NCBI RefSeq assembly: GCF_030247195.1
Contig: NC_080672.1
Location: forward strand, 183,455,234-183,519,233
Origin: Topomyia yanbarensis
Taxonomy: Eukaryota > Arthropoda > Insecta > Diptera > Culicidae
Length of the DNA stretch: 64,000 nucleotides
Direction of reading: 5' to 3'
This document shows positions 22,064-34,504 of this stretch, piece after piece. Within the stretch, counting starts at the first letter, position 1, and each line of letters starts with the position of its first letter. The notes beneath the pieces were generated by a model. It was given only the letters and a program-made list of their open reading frames with translations, was not told the origin of the DNA and did no database searches. Made by a program: the position numbers and the translations under genes.

Positions 22064-25034
22064 CTAGTTAGCCGTGCCCGCCGTCTGTTGCTCGGTTCGC
22101 CAGATTACCTGTAGCCTACTGGCAATCTGGATGGTAGCAGCCGAGACTGCGTTCCACTTCTCCACCGTTTGACACATCCGCTGAATAAGGGTATCCGGGG
22201 TTGTGTCCCAGCCACAGACGTCAAGCATTGCTCTTCTTTCGACGTCGAACCGATGACATACGAACAGTATGTGTTCGGCAGTTTCATCTACACCTGGGCA
22301 GTCCGGGCAGACTGGGACCTCCGCGTGCCCGAACCTGTGGAGGTACTGACGGAAACAGCCATGGCCTGACAGGAATTGTGTCAGGTGGAAGTGAACTTCC
22401 CCATGGGGTCTTCCCACCCAGCTCGATATGCTAGGTATCAGCCGGTGGGTCCACCTACCTTTCGAGGAGTTGTCCCACTCACGCTGCCATCTGGCGACCG
22501 AGGTCACCCTGGTGCGCTCGCGGGCTCCCCTATTTCCACGTAGCTCAAAGCACTCCTCATCTTCCCGAATGACCAGCCCGACTGGCATCATGCTCGCTAT
22601 CACGCAGGATGCATCGTGTGATACCGTGCGGTAGGCAGATATCACTCTGAGGCACATCACGCGGTAGGTGCTCTCCAGTTTCTGTAGGTAACTGGTTACC
22701 CTCAGTGCTCTTGACCATGACGGGCCGCCGTACCTGAGGATAGATACGGCAACGCCTGCCAGTAACCTACGTCTACTGGCGCACACCTTTGAGCTGTTGG
22801 ACATCATTCTCGATAGTGCCGCAACAGCAGTCGACGCTCTCTTGCACGTATAGTCGACATGGCTGCCGAAGGTGAGCTTGTCGTCTATAATGACTCCGAG
22901 AGACTTCAGACTTCGCTGTGAAGTGATCGCGACTTCTCCCACATGGATAACGGCATGTTGTGTCGACTTGCGGTTGTTGACGATAACTACCTCCGTCTTA
23001 TGATGAGCGAGCTCCAGGCCTCTCGCGCTCATCCATTCCTCCACCGTGCTAATCGCGTGTTCTGCGGTTAGTTCTACCTCAGGAATTGACTCCCCGTAGA
23101 CCTCCAAGGTTACGTCGTCAGCAAAGCCGACGATCTTGACCCCAGGAGGGAACTTCAGTCTCAGAACCCCGTCATACATGAGGTTCCATAGCACCGGGCC
23201 TAGGATCGAGCCCTGCGGGACTCCGGCGGTAATCGGAGCCCTTTTCTGACCGGCATCGGTCTCGTATATCAGTACGCGGTTTTGGAAGTAACTTTCCAGG
23301 ATCCGGTACAGACCCACCGGTAGGCTAAGCCGGTGTAACGAGAGCGCGATGGCATCCCAGCTTGCGCTGTTAAATGCGTTCTTCACGTCAAGTGTCACTA
23401 ACGCACAGTATCGAATACCTCGCCTTTTTCGTTGGATCGCTATCTCGGCAGTATTTATCACTGAGTTGAGAGCGTCCACTGTGGACTTACCCTTCCGAAA
23501 GCCAAACTGGTTGCTTGACAGACCGTCCGTACCTTCCGCGTACGGGGTGAGCCTGTTGAGGATGATCCTCTCAAGCAGTTTGCCAGTCGTGTCTATCAGA
23601 CAGATTGGTCTGTACGCCGATGGGTCGCCTGGCGGCTTCCCGGGCTTCGGCAACAGCACCAGTTTCTGCCTTTTCCATCTATCGGGGAAACGGCACTCGT
23701 CAAGGCATCTCTGCATAGCTAGCCTGAACATGTTCGGGTTCGCTATGATCGCTGCCTTGAGAGCGTTGTTTGGAACTCCATCCGGCCCTGGAGCTTTGTT
23801 CATTGCTAGGCATTTAGCCACTGCGAGTAGTTCTTCATTCGTCACTGGAGCCACCATTTCGACCGTGCCCGCACTGTCTCGTAGTGCAGGTGGCCAGGGG
23901 CTTGTGGCTCGAGAAGAGTACTTCGATAATCGTTGCCAACCGGTCCGGAGACCGCTCTGGGGGTGAGGAGCCCCCTTTGGTCTTGGCCATCACAATCCGG
24001 TAGGCGTCACCCCACGGATTCGCGTTGGCACTCTCACACAGGTTGTCGAAACACGCTCTCTTGCTGCTTTTAATAGCCTTGTTAAGGGCTAATTTCGCAG
24101 CTCGAAACACTTCACGGCGGTTCTCTCTTGCATCCTCGGTGCGAGCTCTTTGCATCCTACGTCTAGCTCTGAGACAGGCTGACCGTAGAGTTGCAATCTC
24201 GGCACTCCACCAGCATACCGGGCATCTACCGTTTCTTGGCAGTGTTTTTCTCGGCATAGTGGCGTCGCACGCGCGTGATAGAACAGCTACCAGCGCATCC
24301 CCGCTTAGACTGTCGGTGTTGGCCTCCAGTCCCAGGGCCGCGGTGAAAGCTTCGCTGTCGAAGTGATTGGACTTCCACCCGCGTACCTGACAGGGATCTC
24401 CCGCCCTCGGATGCTGCACACCATAGTTGATCTTAAAGCGGATTGCTTAATGATCGCTATGGGTGTAGCCTTCGTCTACCCTCCATTCCATGCCTGGAGC
24501 CAGACTCGGGCTGGCAAAGGTCAAATCAATCCACGCTTCCACTCCGTTTCTACGGAATGTACTAGCGGAGCCATCATTAGCTAGCACAGTATCGAGTTTC
24601 GCAAGAGCTTCCATTAGCGCTTGACCCCTGCTATTTGTACAGCGGCTGCCCCACTCCACTGCCCAAGCGTTAAAGTCTCCCGCTATTACTACCGGTTTCC
24701 GGCCCACGAGGTCCGACGAGAGCCTGTCGATCATCTGGTAGAACTGTTCTATTGGCCACCTTGGTGGGGCGTAGCAGCTGCAATAGAACACACCATTGAT
24801 CTTGGCAATCGCCACACCCTCGGCGGAGGGGTGTATTACCTCTTGAACCGGGAACCTTCCCGTTGCACAGATTGCCACCATTCCAGACCCGTCCGACACC
24901 CAATTGCCGTTGCCGGCAGGGATGCTGTACGGGTCTGATAAGAGGGCGACATCTGTCCTCGACTCCGAGACCGACTTCCACAGCAGCTGTTGGGCTGCTG
25001 CACAATGGTTAAGATTTAGCTGTGTGACTCTCAC
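22064..25034 (-). pseudogene. W2 ORF2: endonuclease-reverse transcriptase, broken
   Basis: Segment 25034-24447 is the APE-type endonuclease that nicks the target (SDPYSIPAGNGNW, GDFNAWAVEWGSR, terminal SDH). A TAA at 24447-24449 follows SDH where W3 has Gln, so this is a nonsense mutation. The frame reopens to 23835, then a one-base shift near 23903 moves it to the 597-codon RT frame 23857-22064, which carries NEELL, KAPGPDGVPN, GVPQGSILGP, FADD and a C-terminal Cys/His knuckle (CPDC...HILFVC). The start is GTG overlapping the ORF1 stop as GTGA, probably a mutated ATGA. Confidence 0.9.
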
Positions 25035-26496
25035 GGCTTCTTCTTATTTAACTCGCCGAAGGGACACGAAGGTCCGCCCATAGCATGTTTATGGGCTTGC
25101 TTCTTAGCGGTGCAGATAAGGCACTTATATGCCTTAGTGCACCCCCGCTCTTTATGCCCCTCCTCGCCGCAGCGACGACATAGCTTGCTCCTATCTATGC
25201 CTTTGCATTCGTATGCTTTATGGCCGGATTCTAGGCACCGATAGCACCTGTCCACTGAAGGCGGCTAGGGTATACTAATAGGGCATACCGACCAGCCGAT
25301 CTTCAGCTTCCCTTTCTCGGTTACCTTTTTGGCATCCGCATTCAGTAGCCTGAGGTAGGCTACTTGGGTGCCAGAGGGTCCGTCTCTCAATCGCACAGAG
25401 GCCCGCTCGATTGTGACGTCGCATTGCTCCTTGACGGCTGCGACGACGTCTTCTGCGGTCGTGAACTCGTCCAAGTGCTTGCACTGGAGAGTTGTTTCCG
25501 CACCTAGCGACCTGATTTGGGCGCCCTCCCCAAGGACCTCTTGGGCCAAGGCCTTGTATACTGCACTTGATTGTGCGCCTCGCTTCAGCACCAGGAGCAT
25601 CTCTCCCGTGTTGGTGCGTCTTACGCTACGCACATCCTGCCCAAGGGCCGAGAGGCTTTCGGCCGCCTTCATCGATTTAAGGACATCGGCGTATTTGTCC
25701 TTGTCGGTTTTTAACCACTGGCCTTCCTCGCAGGCCGCGGTACCTCCGGTTTCGGTGCCGGCTTTTTCTTGGTGACCAGCGTCCAGGGGTTTGAGCCCCC
25801 CTGCCCCGGTCGTGCCGGGTTGCTGGTACCATCGCTCTCCACAGCGAGGTCACTCTCGCCCTCGCTTACCTCACCCAGGCGGCGTTTGACCTTGACGGTT
25901 GCACGCCGAGTGGTGTCGGTTTTGGCACCCTCGCCTGGCGACTTCCTAGGGCGCTTCGCATTCGATGCCGTCTTGCGATTGCCCTTTCCTTTTCCCTTCG
26001 AGGGGAACTCGGTCGCCGCTCCGATCGACGTGGCTGCTCCGTAGAAGGTAAAGGCCACTGTCTGTGAACCTCTATCGACCTTCTCTCTTTCCTCCCTATT
26101 GGAGGCCACTGTCTGGGTTTCACTGTCGGGCCTCTCCCGACATTCCACCCTCTCAACATAGGCCTGCTGTTCCTGTCTTGCGACACGAACAGCTTTCCGG
26201 AGCTCCAGAAGGCTCAACTTCAACTCCTTGGCTATGTTCTGCTTTGCGCTAGCGAAGTCGATTATAGCATCGAGTTGCTTCGCTACTTTGCGCATCGCAG
26301 ATATTGGCCCCTCCGATGCATTGGTAGGGTTATTGCCTACCGCCGCTGGGGGGTCACTGGTGCTTTCGGATGCAGCACTCATCGCTCCACTACTCTCCCC
26401 ACGGGGGGGAGACCTCGCCAAACCACCTCTTGCGAAGGGGTTTGGCACCTCCGTCTGTTTGTTTTTATTTTTGTTTATCTCCATGTATAGTCCCAC
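25031..26496 (-). pseudogene. W2 ORF1: gag-like nucleic-acid-binding protein, broken
   Basis: ORF1 coats element RNA. The first frame (26496-25711, 261 codons) is charged, with a basic KGKGNRKTASNAKRPRK segment. A one-base frame change near 25700 leads to the central gag-like domain (25672-25265). An in-frame TAG at 25265-25267 then precedes the zinc knuckles (25255-25031): CYRCLESGHKAYEC, CRRCGEEGHKERGC and a third CLIC...H...C. The three-knuckle order is usual for R1-clade ORF1. It ends KKKP and overlaps ORF2 by four bases. Confidence 0.85.
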
Positions 26497-26837
26497 GAGT
26501 AGCGCGAGAAATATATGTCCGCCACGCCAGAGCTCCGCATTAGCGTGGTAAGGGACGCTTACTGTGGGGGTTGCCCAGGTACCCCACAGGCTCCGTTAAC
26601 GATCGAGCATCTTTTTCACCCCCTCGATCACTCATCCCTCGGCACGGGTCGCTTCACGCCTTGGAATTGGGGTTATGCCCTACCTTGCTTTACGTGGTGG
26701 TCTCGGCCCGGATCATCACAACCATCCTCCTTTACCAGGGCTTTGGACCTGTAGCTCTGGTTCTCAATAGTTCCATGTACGTATGTTATTACAGACATGC
26801 TACTATTGGGATCCGTCATTCGCTAGCGGAGTTAGTG

Positions 26838-27082
26838 AAATATCTGTGTGTTTGTATGTGTGTATGTATGTGTGTATGCATGTATGTATGTATGTATGCA
26901 TGTATGTATGTATGTATGTATGTATGTATGTATGTATGTATGTATGTATGTATGTATGTATGTATGTATGTATGTATGTATGTATGTATGTATGTATGTA
27001 TGTATGTATGTATGTATGTATGTATGTATGTATGTATGTATGCATGTATGTATGTATGTATGTATGTATGTATGTATGTATG

Positions 27083-27116
<34 letters not shown>

Positions 27117-27142
27117 TGTATGTATGTATGTATGTATGCATG
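26838..27142. repeat. W2 target duplication plus (TGTA)n microsatellite between W2 and W3
   Basis: AAATATCT, a short TGTGTTTG stretch, then almost pure TATG/TGTA with occasional TGCA, ending TGCATG where the W3 poly(A) begins. Long ORFs here are artefacts. Confidence 0.95.
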
Positions 27143-27283
27143 TTTTTTTTAGAAAGCAGTAAAAAAATTCAGGAATACCCTCAGTGAGGAAAAATGTACA
27201 AAAACCCCAATGTCTCAGGGAACGGGTTTGGGCTGCCATTACCCGACCCGCTAAAAACCACTGCTCTTGCCTAGAACCTAATT

Positions 27284-27321
27284 CCTCCCCGGCACTACCT
27301 TACGGCATTACTTCGGGGAGG
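27284..27321 (-). other. Conserved 3'-UTR stem-loop of W3
   Basis: A perfect 7-bp stem, CCTCCCC (27284-27290) with GGGGAGG (27315-27321), and a loop matching W1, W2 and W4. Confidence 0.75.
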
Positions 27322-27947
27322 GGTTTTTATGTGCATAGCACACACTCTAATTCAACTACACAGACTGGCAAGCTCTGCATGGCAGTCGGAAAGCTAGCTG
27401 TGAGTCGAAGCTTAGTACTCCTCCCCTACGAGTACAGTCTGGGCGGCAAACTTCAGACTGTATAATTCACCGAGCCCTTCGGCTCCCTTGTGCCAGTTAG
27501 CACCGCAACTCCCTTCTCGCGCCATTCAGCGCCGTTTACTCATTGAGCACCAGACTTGTTCGCGAACTACTCGGTCTAGTCCCCGACGATGGACCTAGTC
27601 TAGTCCGACGGAGAATTCTCCCGAAACCGAGCCAACCAACCAGATGTCGAGGTCAGTTCGGCGATTCCGGTGGAGCAGGGCGTCCGGTTCGCTGATGCCC
27701 CGACGACCTGCGACTGGTGGTATTTCGTCGCGGTCTACTCAGTCTAGTCCCCGGCGATGTTGAGGTCGGTTCAGCGATTCCGGTGAAGCTTGACGTCCGG
27801 TTCCCAGGCGTCCCGACGACCCAACTCGGTGCTACGTCACGTACTACTCAACTGGTCCCCGGCAGTGGACCTAGTCTACACAGTTGGAGAGTTCCCCGGC
27901 GGCGGAATTTCTCTCGAAACCCGATTTGCGGATTCTTGCTTGTCTCT

Positions 27948-30870
27948 TCACCACTTCCTCTGCAGCTCGAAGAGTATGCTCGAGACCACTCTGTTGACAG
28001 CGTCCCAGGTATGTTCGTCACGGCACATCTCTTCGACGATATTGTCCACTGTCATACCAGGTATACCCCTACGAACTTCTTCGAATCTAGGGCATTCGAA
28101 GACCACGTGTTCCGGTGTCTCCTGCACAGTCGCACACTCCGGGCAAAGGGGTGACGAAGCATGCCCAAACCGATGCAAGTACTTCCGGAAGCATCCGTGC
28201 CCGGACAAAAACTGCGTCAAATGGAAGTTCACCTCTCCATGCTTCCTATGTACCCAGGCCGATACATTTGGGATGAGTCGGTGGGTCCACCTTCCTTTCT
28301 CCGCGTTGTCCCACTCCTGTTGCCATTTAGCCAACGAGTCCGCTCGAACCAGTCTCCTAGCGTTACGTGCATTTCTCCGCTGATAGCATTCCACGTCCTC
28401 CGCCAGGGTAATGCAGATGGGGATCATCCCGGCGATAACGCATACTCCCTCCGACGATATTGTTCTGTAGGCACTCGCGACTCGTACGGCCATCAGTCGG
28501 AATGTCCTGTTTAGCTTTTCACGGTTCCGCTTGGTTTTCAGCGCAGCACTTCAGGCAGGAACCCCATGTTGGAGTATCGATGACGAAACAGTAGATAGCA
28601 GACGTCTCGTGCTGCTTCTCGGACCGCCGACGTTTGGCATGATTCTCGCTTTTACGTTCGTTGCCTTCGCCGACTTGTCACAGGCGTAATCAACGTGGTT
28701 GTTGAAGCTCAACCGGTCGTCGATTATAACTCCCGATTGCTTCAATGCACGTTTCGATGCAATCACGTGCCCTCCGACGTCGATCTGCATCCGTTGAACC
28801 GTTCTGCAGTTACTGACCAACAACACCTCCGTCGTGTGGTGAGCTATTTGCAGCTTGACCCCGTTCATCCAGCTCTCGATCGCGTCTATTGTCTCCATCA
28901 CCGACACCTCCACTCTTTAAGTGTCTCACCCATCACCGTTAGTGACACGTCGTCCGCAAAACCTACGATTTTCACTTTCCTAGGCAGCTGCAGCGTTAAG
29001 ACCCCATCGTACATCCCGTTCCAAAGGGTTGGACCGAGAATGGAGCCCTGAGGAACGCCCGCTGTGACACGCAATGACCTCTGTCCTTCGCTCGTCTCGT
29101 ACAGCGGCACTCTGCTCTGAAAGTAGCTCTTCAGGATCTGGCATAGGTAGTCGAGAACCCTCATTCTATGCAGCGCTGCAGCGATGGCTTCCCAGCTGGC
29201 ACTGTTGAACGCGTTCTTCACATCTATCGTGACCACAGTGCAGTATCGATCTCTTCTTCGCTTCTGTTTAGATGACTTCTCAGCACTCTCGAGCACTATC
29301 CGAGTTGCATCCACTGCCGATGCTCCGTTGCGGAAACCGAACTGCATCTTGGACAGTCCGCGCTCACCTTCCGTGAATTTCGTCAATTAAGAATGATCCT
29401 TTCCAGGAGTTTTCCGGGTGAATCCAGCAGGCATATGGGCCTGTACGAGGTCGGGTTGCCAGGTGGCTTCCCTGGCTTCGGCAGCAACACCAGCTTCTGG
29501 ACCTTCCACATTTCGGGAAGGTTGCCTTCATTTAGGCACTTCTGCATCACTATCCTGAACATGTCCGGATATGCCAGGATCGCAGCTTTCAGTACCACGT
29601 TTAGTATTCCATCCGGACCAGGGGCTTTCTTTGATTTTAGGCGCTTCGATGCTTCTGCTAGCTCGTCGTTAGTCACTTGCCGATCCGTACTTGTTCCTTC
29701 ATCTTCGCCGTACGGTGACGGTGGCCATATAGTTGGATCGTGCTTCGGGAAAAGACCCTCGACGATTACCTTCAGCTTGCTCGGACACATTTCAGCTGGC
29801 GTCGTCGGACCCTTCATTTTCGCGATCACGACTCGGTATGCGTCACCCCAGGGATTGGCGTCTACTTCTCGGCATAGCTCCTTGTGGCACTCTGACTTGC
29901 TAAGTCTGATCTCCCGTTTTAAAGCGGCCCTAGCTACCCGAAACGCTGCCTTACGCTCTTCTCTATCTGGTTCCGACCTTGCTCTTTGGGCCCGCCTTCT
30001 GGCTCTGAGACAAACAGCGCGTAACGTACTAAGCGTCTCGTTCCACCAGTAAGCTGGACGCCGTTTGTTGCGTGGTTCCAGTTTTCACGGCATTGTGGCG
30101 TCACAAGCCGCCACAATCCTTCTTGTTAGGTCAGCCGCATCCACATTCTCGGTCCCGCCGTTCGGCCGAAGTGCCTTAACAAAGAGGTCTTTGTTGAAGG
30201 ATTTCGTCTTCCACTTTCGTTCGCCGGTCACCCTTCTCTGTACTGCCGCGGGGTTCCGTTGACCGATGCGGTAGCGAATCTCCTGGTGGTCACTATGCGT
30301 ATACGTTTCGCGTACTCTCCAATTCATGTTCGCCGTCAATGAGGGACTACAGAATGTGACGTCGATGATAGACTCTCTCCCGTCTCTCCGAAATGTGCTA
30401 ACAGAACCTTCATTGCACAATCGTACGTCTGACTTCGCTAGAGCTTCCTGCAGGATACACCCTCTTGTGTTGGTTACTCTACTGCCCCATTCCACAGCCC
30501 AGGCGTTGAAGTCACCACCAATGACTACCGGCTTCCGATCGATCAACTGCTCGGTTAACTGTTCCAGCATTAGGTTGAACTGCTCTACTGTCCACCTTGG
30601 GGGAGCGTAGCAGCTACATACGAAGATGCCGTTGATTTTGGCTATCACGAAACCCTCGTATGAACGTTCTACCACTTCTTGGATGGGGAATCTTCCCATT
30701 ACTTGTATCACGGCGGTTCCTAATCTATCCGCCACCCAGATACCGTTATTAGGGGGGACTTGATAACGCTCTGCGATCAAAGCGACATCGCACATAGTTT
30801 CTGTCGTAGACTGCCACAACAGTTGCTGTGCGGTATCACAGTGATTCAGGTTTATCTGGGTCACCTCCAT
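27948..30870 (-). pseudogene. W3 ORF2: endonuclease-reverse transcriptase, broken
   Basis: Starts at ATG 30870-30868, which overlaps the ORF1 stop as TGATG. The endonuclease is complete (AERYQVPPNNGIW, CSCYAPPRW, GGDFNAWAVEWGSR, SDHQ). Lesions seen by comparison with W1: a CGA-to-TGA-type stop at 30085-30087, a 4-bp deletion at about 29387, a one-base deletion near 28914 and a Trp-to-stop change at 28549-28551. Between them the RT (KAPGPDGI, GVPQGSILGP, FADD) and the C-terminal zinc knuckle (CPECATVQETPEHVVFEC) remain recognisable. Confidence 0.9.
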
Positions 30871-32289
30871 CACCGTTTGCCTGCAGTCGCCTTCTTGTAG
30901 GCTGGGCATTTAAAGCCACCCGTCTGATGGTCGCTTACTTTCGCTGGGGTGCAGAGCAAGCATTTCGGCCTCTGCGTGCAGTCTCTCGCAAGATGGCCCG
31001 TCTCTCAGCATTTCCAGCACATCCCGGATCTGTCCGGACCTTTGCAAGCCCCTGCTAAATGTACAAAGCCTAAACAAGTGAAGCATTTCTCCGCTTGTTT
31101 ATTTACTCGTGGGGCGGCTCTCAGTAGGCATCTCGACCATCCAACTGTAACTTTACCTACCTCCAGCGCCTTGTCTGCAGCGGTTACCGGTAAACGAATC
31201 ATCGCTGTCTGCGTTCCTCCGTATCCCTTCCTTAACCGGATCGTCATGTGCACCTCGCCCAGTTTGCACTGCTGCTTCATAGCACCTCTCTGCTCGTCTT
31301 CCGTCGTTATTTCGTCGAGGTCCTTGCACACAATTACCATCTCCGGGCTTAAGGCTTCAACTTCTACCTTTCCACCCATTGATTTAGTTATAGTCTCCTG
31401 CAAGGCAGAGCTACTAGTTGTAGTATTCTTCTTAAGCTCGAGGAGCATTTAATTTTTTTGGGTACGCCTGACTCTTAACACGTTTTCCCCCAAATCTTTC
31501 AGCTCCGGTTCCTCTCTGACCTTTTTGAGCAGTGCTGCGTACGTAGTCTCGTCATTTGCTTTGACGAGCACGGCTTCTCCCTTAGGCGCCTTCTAACGAG
31601 CCGAGGGTTCTGATTTCCTCTTCTGCTCCCCTTTTCGCTCTTCCTTTTTTTTGCTGTTTCCCGCGTTTCTCCTTCCCACCTACAATGGTACTCCAGCTTT
31701 CTCCCTGTAAGGTGGCGTCCTTTCCTTCGGCAGCAACAGCGTCTTCGAGCGTCTGCCTCTTTGACCCGCCTGGTCTTTCGTCTCCTGGCGAGGATCTTGT
31801 CCTCTTTGGAGTTATGGGAACTGGCGTGTTCTTCACTCCAATCTGCCTCTCCTTACCCTGTTTCGGAGGGGCTAGGAGGATAGTGGCCTTAGCCGACGCC
31901 GATACTCGCTCAGCTGAATCTGCCCTCTGCGTTGCCGTATCGTACTCTTTTACGGCAGACAGTAGCGCCTTCCGGATTTTGATGACCATCTCCTTAAAGT
32001 CTTTGTGGACATAGTTTCTCGTGTACACGAACTTGTAGAGTTCCTCCACCAAGTGCCTCGCTACCACTACCTTTGGCGTTTGTGGGGTGTAGCTCATTCC
32101 GCTCTGCTCCGGCTGTTTTTGTTGCTGCTGTTGCTGTTGCTTCGGCTTCCCCTCCTCCTGCTCTTGCTGGATGACTTCAGCTAGTATTGGTGGTGGTGAC
32201 CTCACCAACCCACCTCTTGCAAACGGATTCACCGTGCTTGCTCCATTTATATCGGTTGCTTGATTTTTCTCTATTTTATTAGGTCCCAA
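30870..32289 (-). pseudogene. W3 ORF1: gag-like protein, broken
   Basis: The N-terminal 235 codons (32289-31582) are Gln- and Lys-rich. They begin after a PFARGGLVRSPPP motif that W2 ORF1 shares as PFARGGLARSPPR. The frame then shifts near 31590. A TAA at 31449-31451 and a TGA at 31005-31007, inside the first Gly of the second zinc knuckle (CWKC-stop), interrupt the rest. Three CCHC-type knuckles follow the gag-like domain: CFTCLGFVHLAGAC, CWKC...HLARDC and CLLC...H...C. It ends AGKR-TGA, overlapping the ORF2 ATG. Confidence 0.8.
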
Positions 32290-32400
32290 CTCCGGGCCGC
32301 TATCTCCACTCGCTGCACATAGTCGCCTCTCGCGATCACATGATTATCTATCCTGCCAAAAGGCCCATAGACTCCTGTCCTTCCTGTCCCTGCTGCCCCC

Positions 32401-32850
32401 TGTATGTATGTATGTATGTATGTATGTATGTATGTATGTATGTATGTATGTATGTATGTATGTATGTATGTATGTATGTATGTATGTATGTATGTATGTA
32501 TGTATGTATGTATGTATGTATGTATGTATGTATGTATGTATGTATGTATGTATGTATGTATGTATGTATGTATGTATGTATGTATGTATGTATGTATGTA
32601 TGTATGTATGTATGTATGTATGTATGTATGTATGTATGTATGTATGTATGTATGTATGTATGTATGTATGTATGTATGTATGTATGTATGTATGTATGTA
32701 TGTATGTATGTATGTATGTATGTATGTATGTATGTATGTATGTATGTATGTATGTATGTATGTATGTATGTATGTATGTATGTATGTATGTATGTATGTA
32801 TGTATGTATGTATGTATGTATGTATGTATGTATGCATGTATGTATGTATG
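32401..32850. repeat. (TGTA)n microsatellite 5' of W3
   Basis: About 450 bases of almost uninterrupted tetranucleotide, directly abutting the W3 5' end and, on the other side, the F2 repeat hairpin. Confidence 0.98.
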
Positions 32851-34504
32851 TTTTACATTTCTTATAAAAGAAATGTATAGAATTCGCTCAAACTTTCAAG
32901 ATTTTTTCCGAGGCCCGGAGGGCCGAGTCTTATATACCAATCGACTCAGCTCGACGATTTGGGACAATGTCTGTGTGTGTGTGTGTCTGTGTGTGTGTGT
33001 ATGTAACGGACAAATTCTCATTCGTGTTTCTCAGCAATGGCTGAACCGATCTTATCCAAACCAATTTTAAATGAAAGAACTAAAAAACAGTATGAACGCT
33101 ATTAATTTGTTTTTGATTCTGATGTTTAGTTTTTAAGATATGAATGTTTGAATGCGTAAAAATGGCGTTTTTTGCAGTTTTTTTTAAATTATCTGCCAGA
33201 ATTGACAATATAGATTAACAATTTATATGTTTTTAGACAGCTTTAACGAATACCTTTCGAACAAACTATAGATTATTGAAATCGGACTATTATCAAAAGA
33301 GATATTCAACAATAAATGCGGACGAAGGATTTTTATCATTTCCCATTGCCAGAAATATGACCAAAAACATGTAATCTATTATTAACGCCAAAACGGCTTA
33401 TTTTAGGTCAATAGTATCTTCGGAGAATTTAATGGAGGTAATACGCTCTTTCTTTTGATATTGTGCTTTTGCTGATTAATCCCCCTATGAGTGAGATATT
33501 TTCACAAATTTTCTTGGAAGTGATTATAACGAAATGATGATATTTTGAATACTTTAAAAGTTATGGCTTGTAGTTTGTGGATTACTCTTCGTCGCCTATT
33601 TATTGTTCAATATAGTAATAATCCATTGAAATAAGCCAAACATTATTTCGATAAATCGAATTTTGAATTTCATTTTTCTATCTACAACCGCTAGAAATAA
33701 TCACCGAACACTTCCAAGTTGTCTGGAAGGAACTTGATCACTTATCAGTGCAAAAATGTTCATTTGTGCGAACCTTCTGACTGCAATTTTTCTAACTTAT
33801 AACCATCGGATCGATCTGAAACATATCGGAAAATGAAAAGCGAAATAAATAACAAGTAACGGCGTAGCCAAGAGAAGGTTTTGGGGTTCAACACCATACA
33901 GCTACCCCCCCCCCCCCCTCACCACACAAAAAAAAATTGGATTGGAGTTGAAAATTTATTGAGGCAAACTGATTTAATTCAATATTACAATAACATTATC
34001 TGATCCGTAGATTGATAACCTGTTGTTGTAAACATCATGAGGACTTTTGATAAATTGTCGGAATGGGGTCCTGATATGTAACTGATCTATTGGTCTTGAT
34101 TTTACAGTTGTCTAATAGCATCAATATCAAATTCCTGCCTGAAAACATTCCAATGGAAAATTCCAGAGTTCTGTAATCAATGATAATCCTCAGATTTATT
34201 TTCAAATTTTCAGCTTTTTTCCTACACAATATTACGAAAGCTTATTAATTTTTCCTAATAAGTTTGTGAAAATTATAAACCATTTGAAATTTTTTAATAG
34301 TTTTATTTTTTATTTAACCGTGATTTTTTTTAATAAATAGTGACCATCGCTTCACAACGTAGTCTATTTTTCATGGTTTGCGGTGAGCACGATCTCTCGA
34401 ATTGCTGAACTGAAAATTATGGAATAGAAATTAATTTTTAGTATTCTTTCCAGACCCGCTGGTGCCCTAAGACGATTTCGCTAGATTTTTAGAACACTGT
34501 GCAC

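Larger units (their letters stand above)
21135..26837 (-). mobile_element. R1-clade non-LTR retrotransposon W2 (full length, decayed)
   Basis: A 5.7-kb minus-strand element with the perfect 8-bp target duplication AAATATCT on both sides, a poly(A) tail seen as the T-run from 21135, a 3' UTR with tandem repeats, ORF2 and ORF1. It belongs to the R1 clade by its endonuclease (GDFNAWAVEWGSR), RT and C-terminal zinc knuckle, but is clearly diverged from W1, W3 and W4. Both ORFs carry stops and frameshifts, so it is inactive. Confidence 0.9.
27143..32400 (-). mobile_element. R1-clade non-LTR retrotransposon W3 (full length, decayed)
   Basis: A 5.26-kb minus-strand element bounded on both sides by (TGTA)n tracts (to 27142 and from 32401). 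It has a poly(A) tail (T-run 27143-27150), a 3' UTR, ORF2, ORF1 and a 5' leader starting GGGGGCAGCAGGGACAGG on the minus strand. Very similar to W1 across ORF2 and the 3' UTR. Several nonsense and frameshift changes make it inactive. Confidence 0.9.

Noticed and set aside
33905..33918. Poly(C) run (and the G-run near 60880) as a G-quadruplex or regulatory site
   Set aside because: It is a homopolymer inside two inverted copies of the same repeat, with variable length. No other evidence of function.
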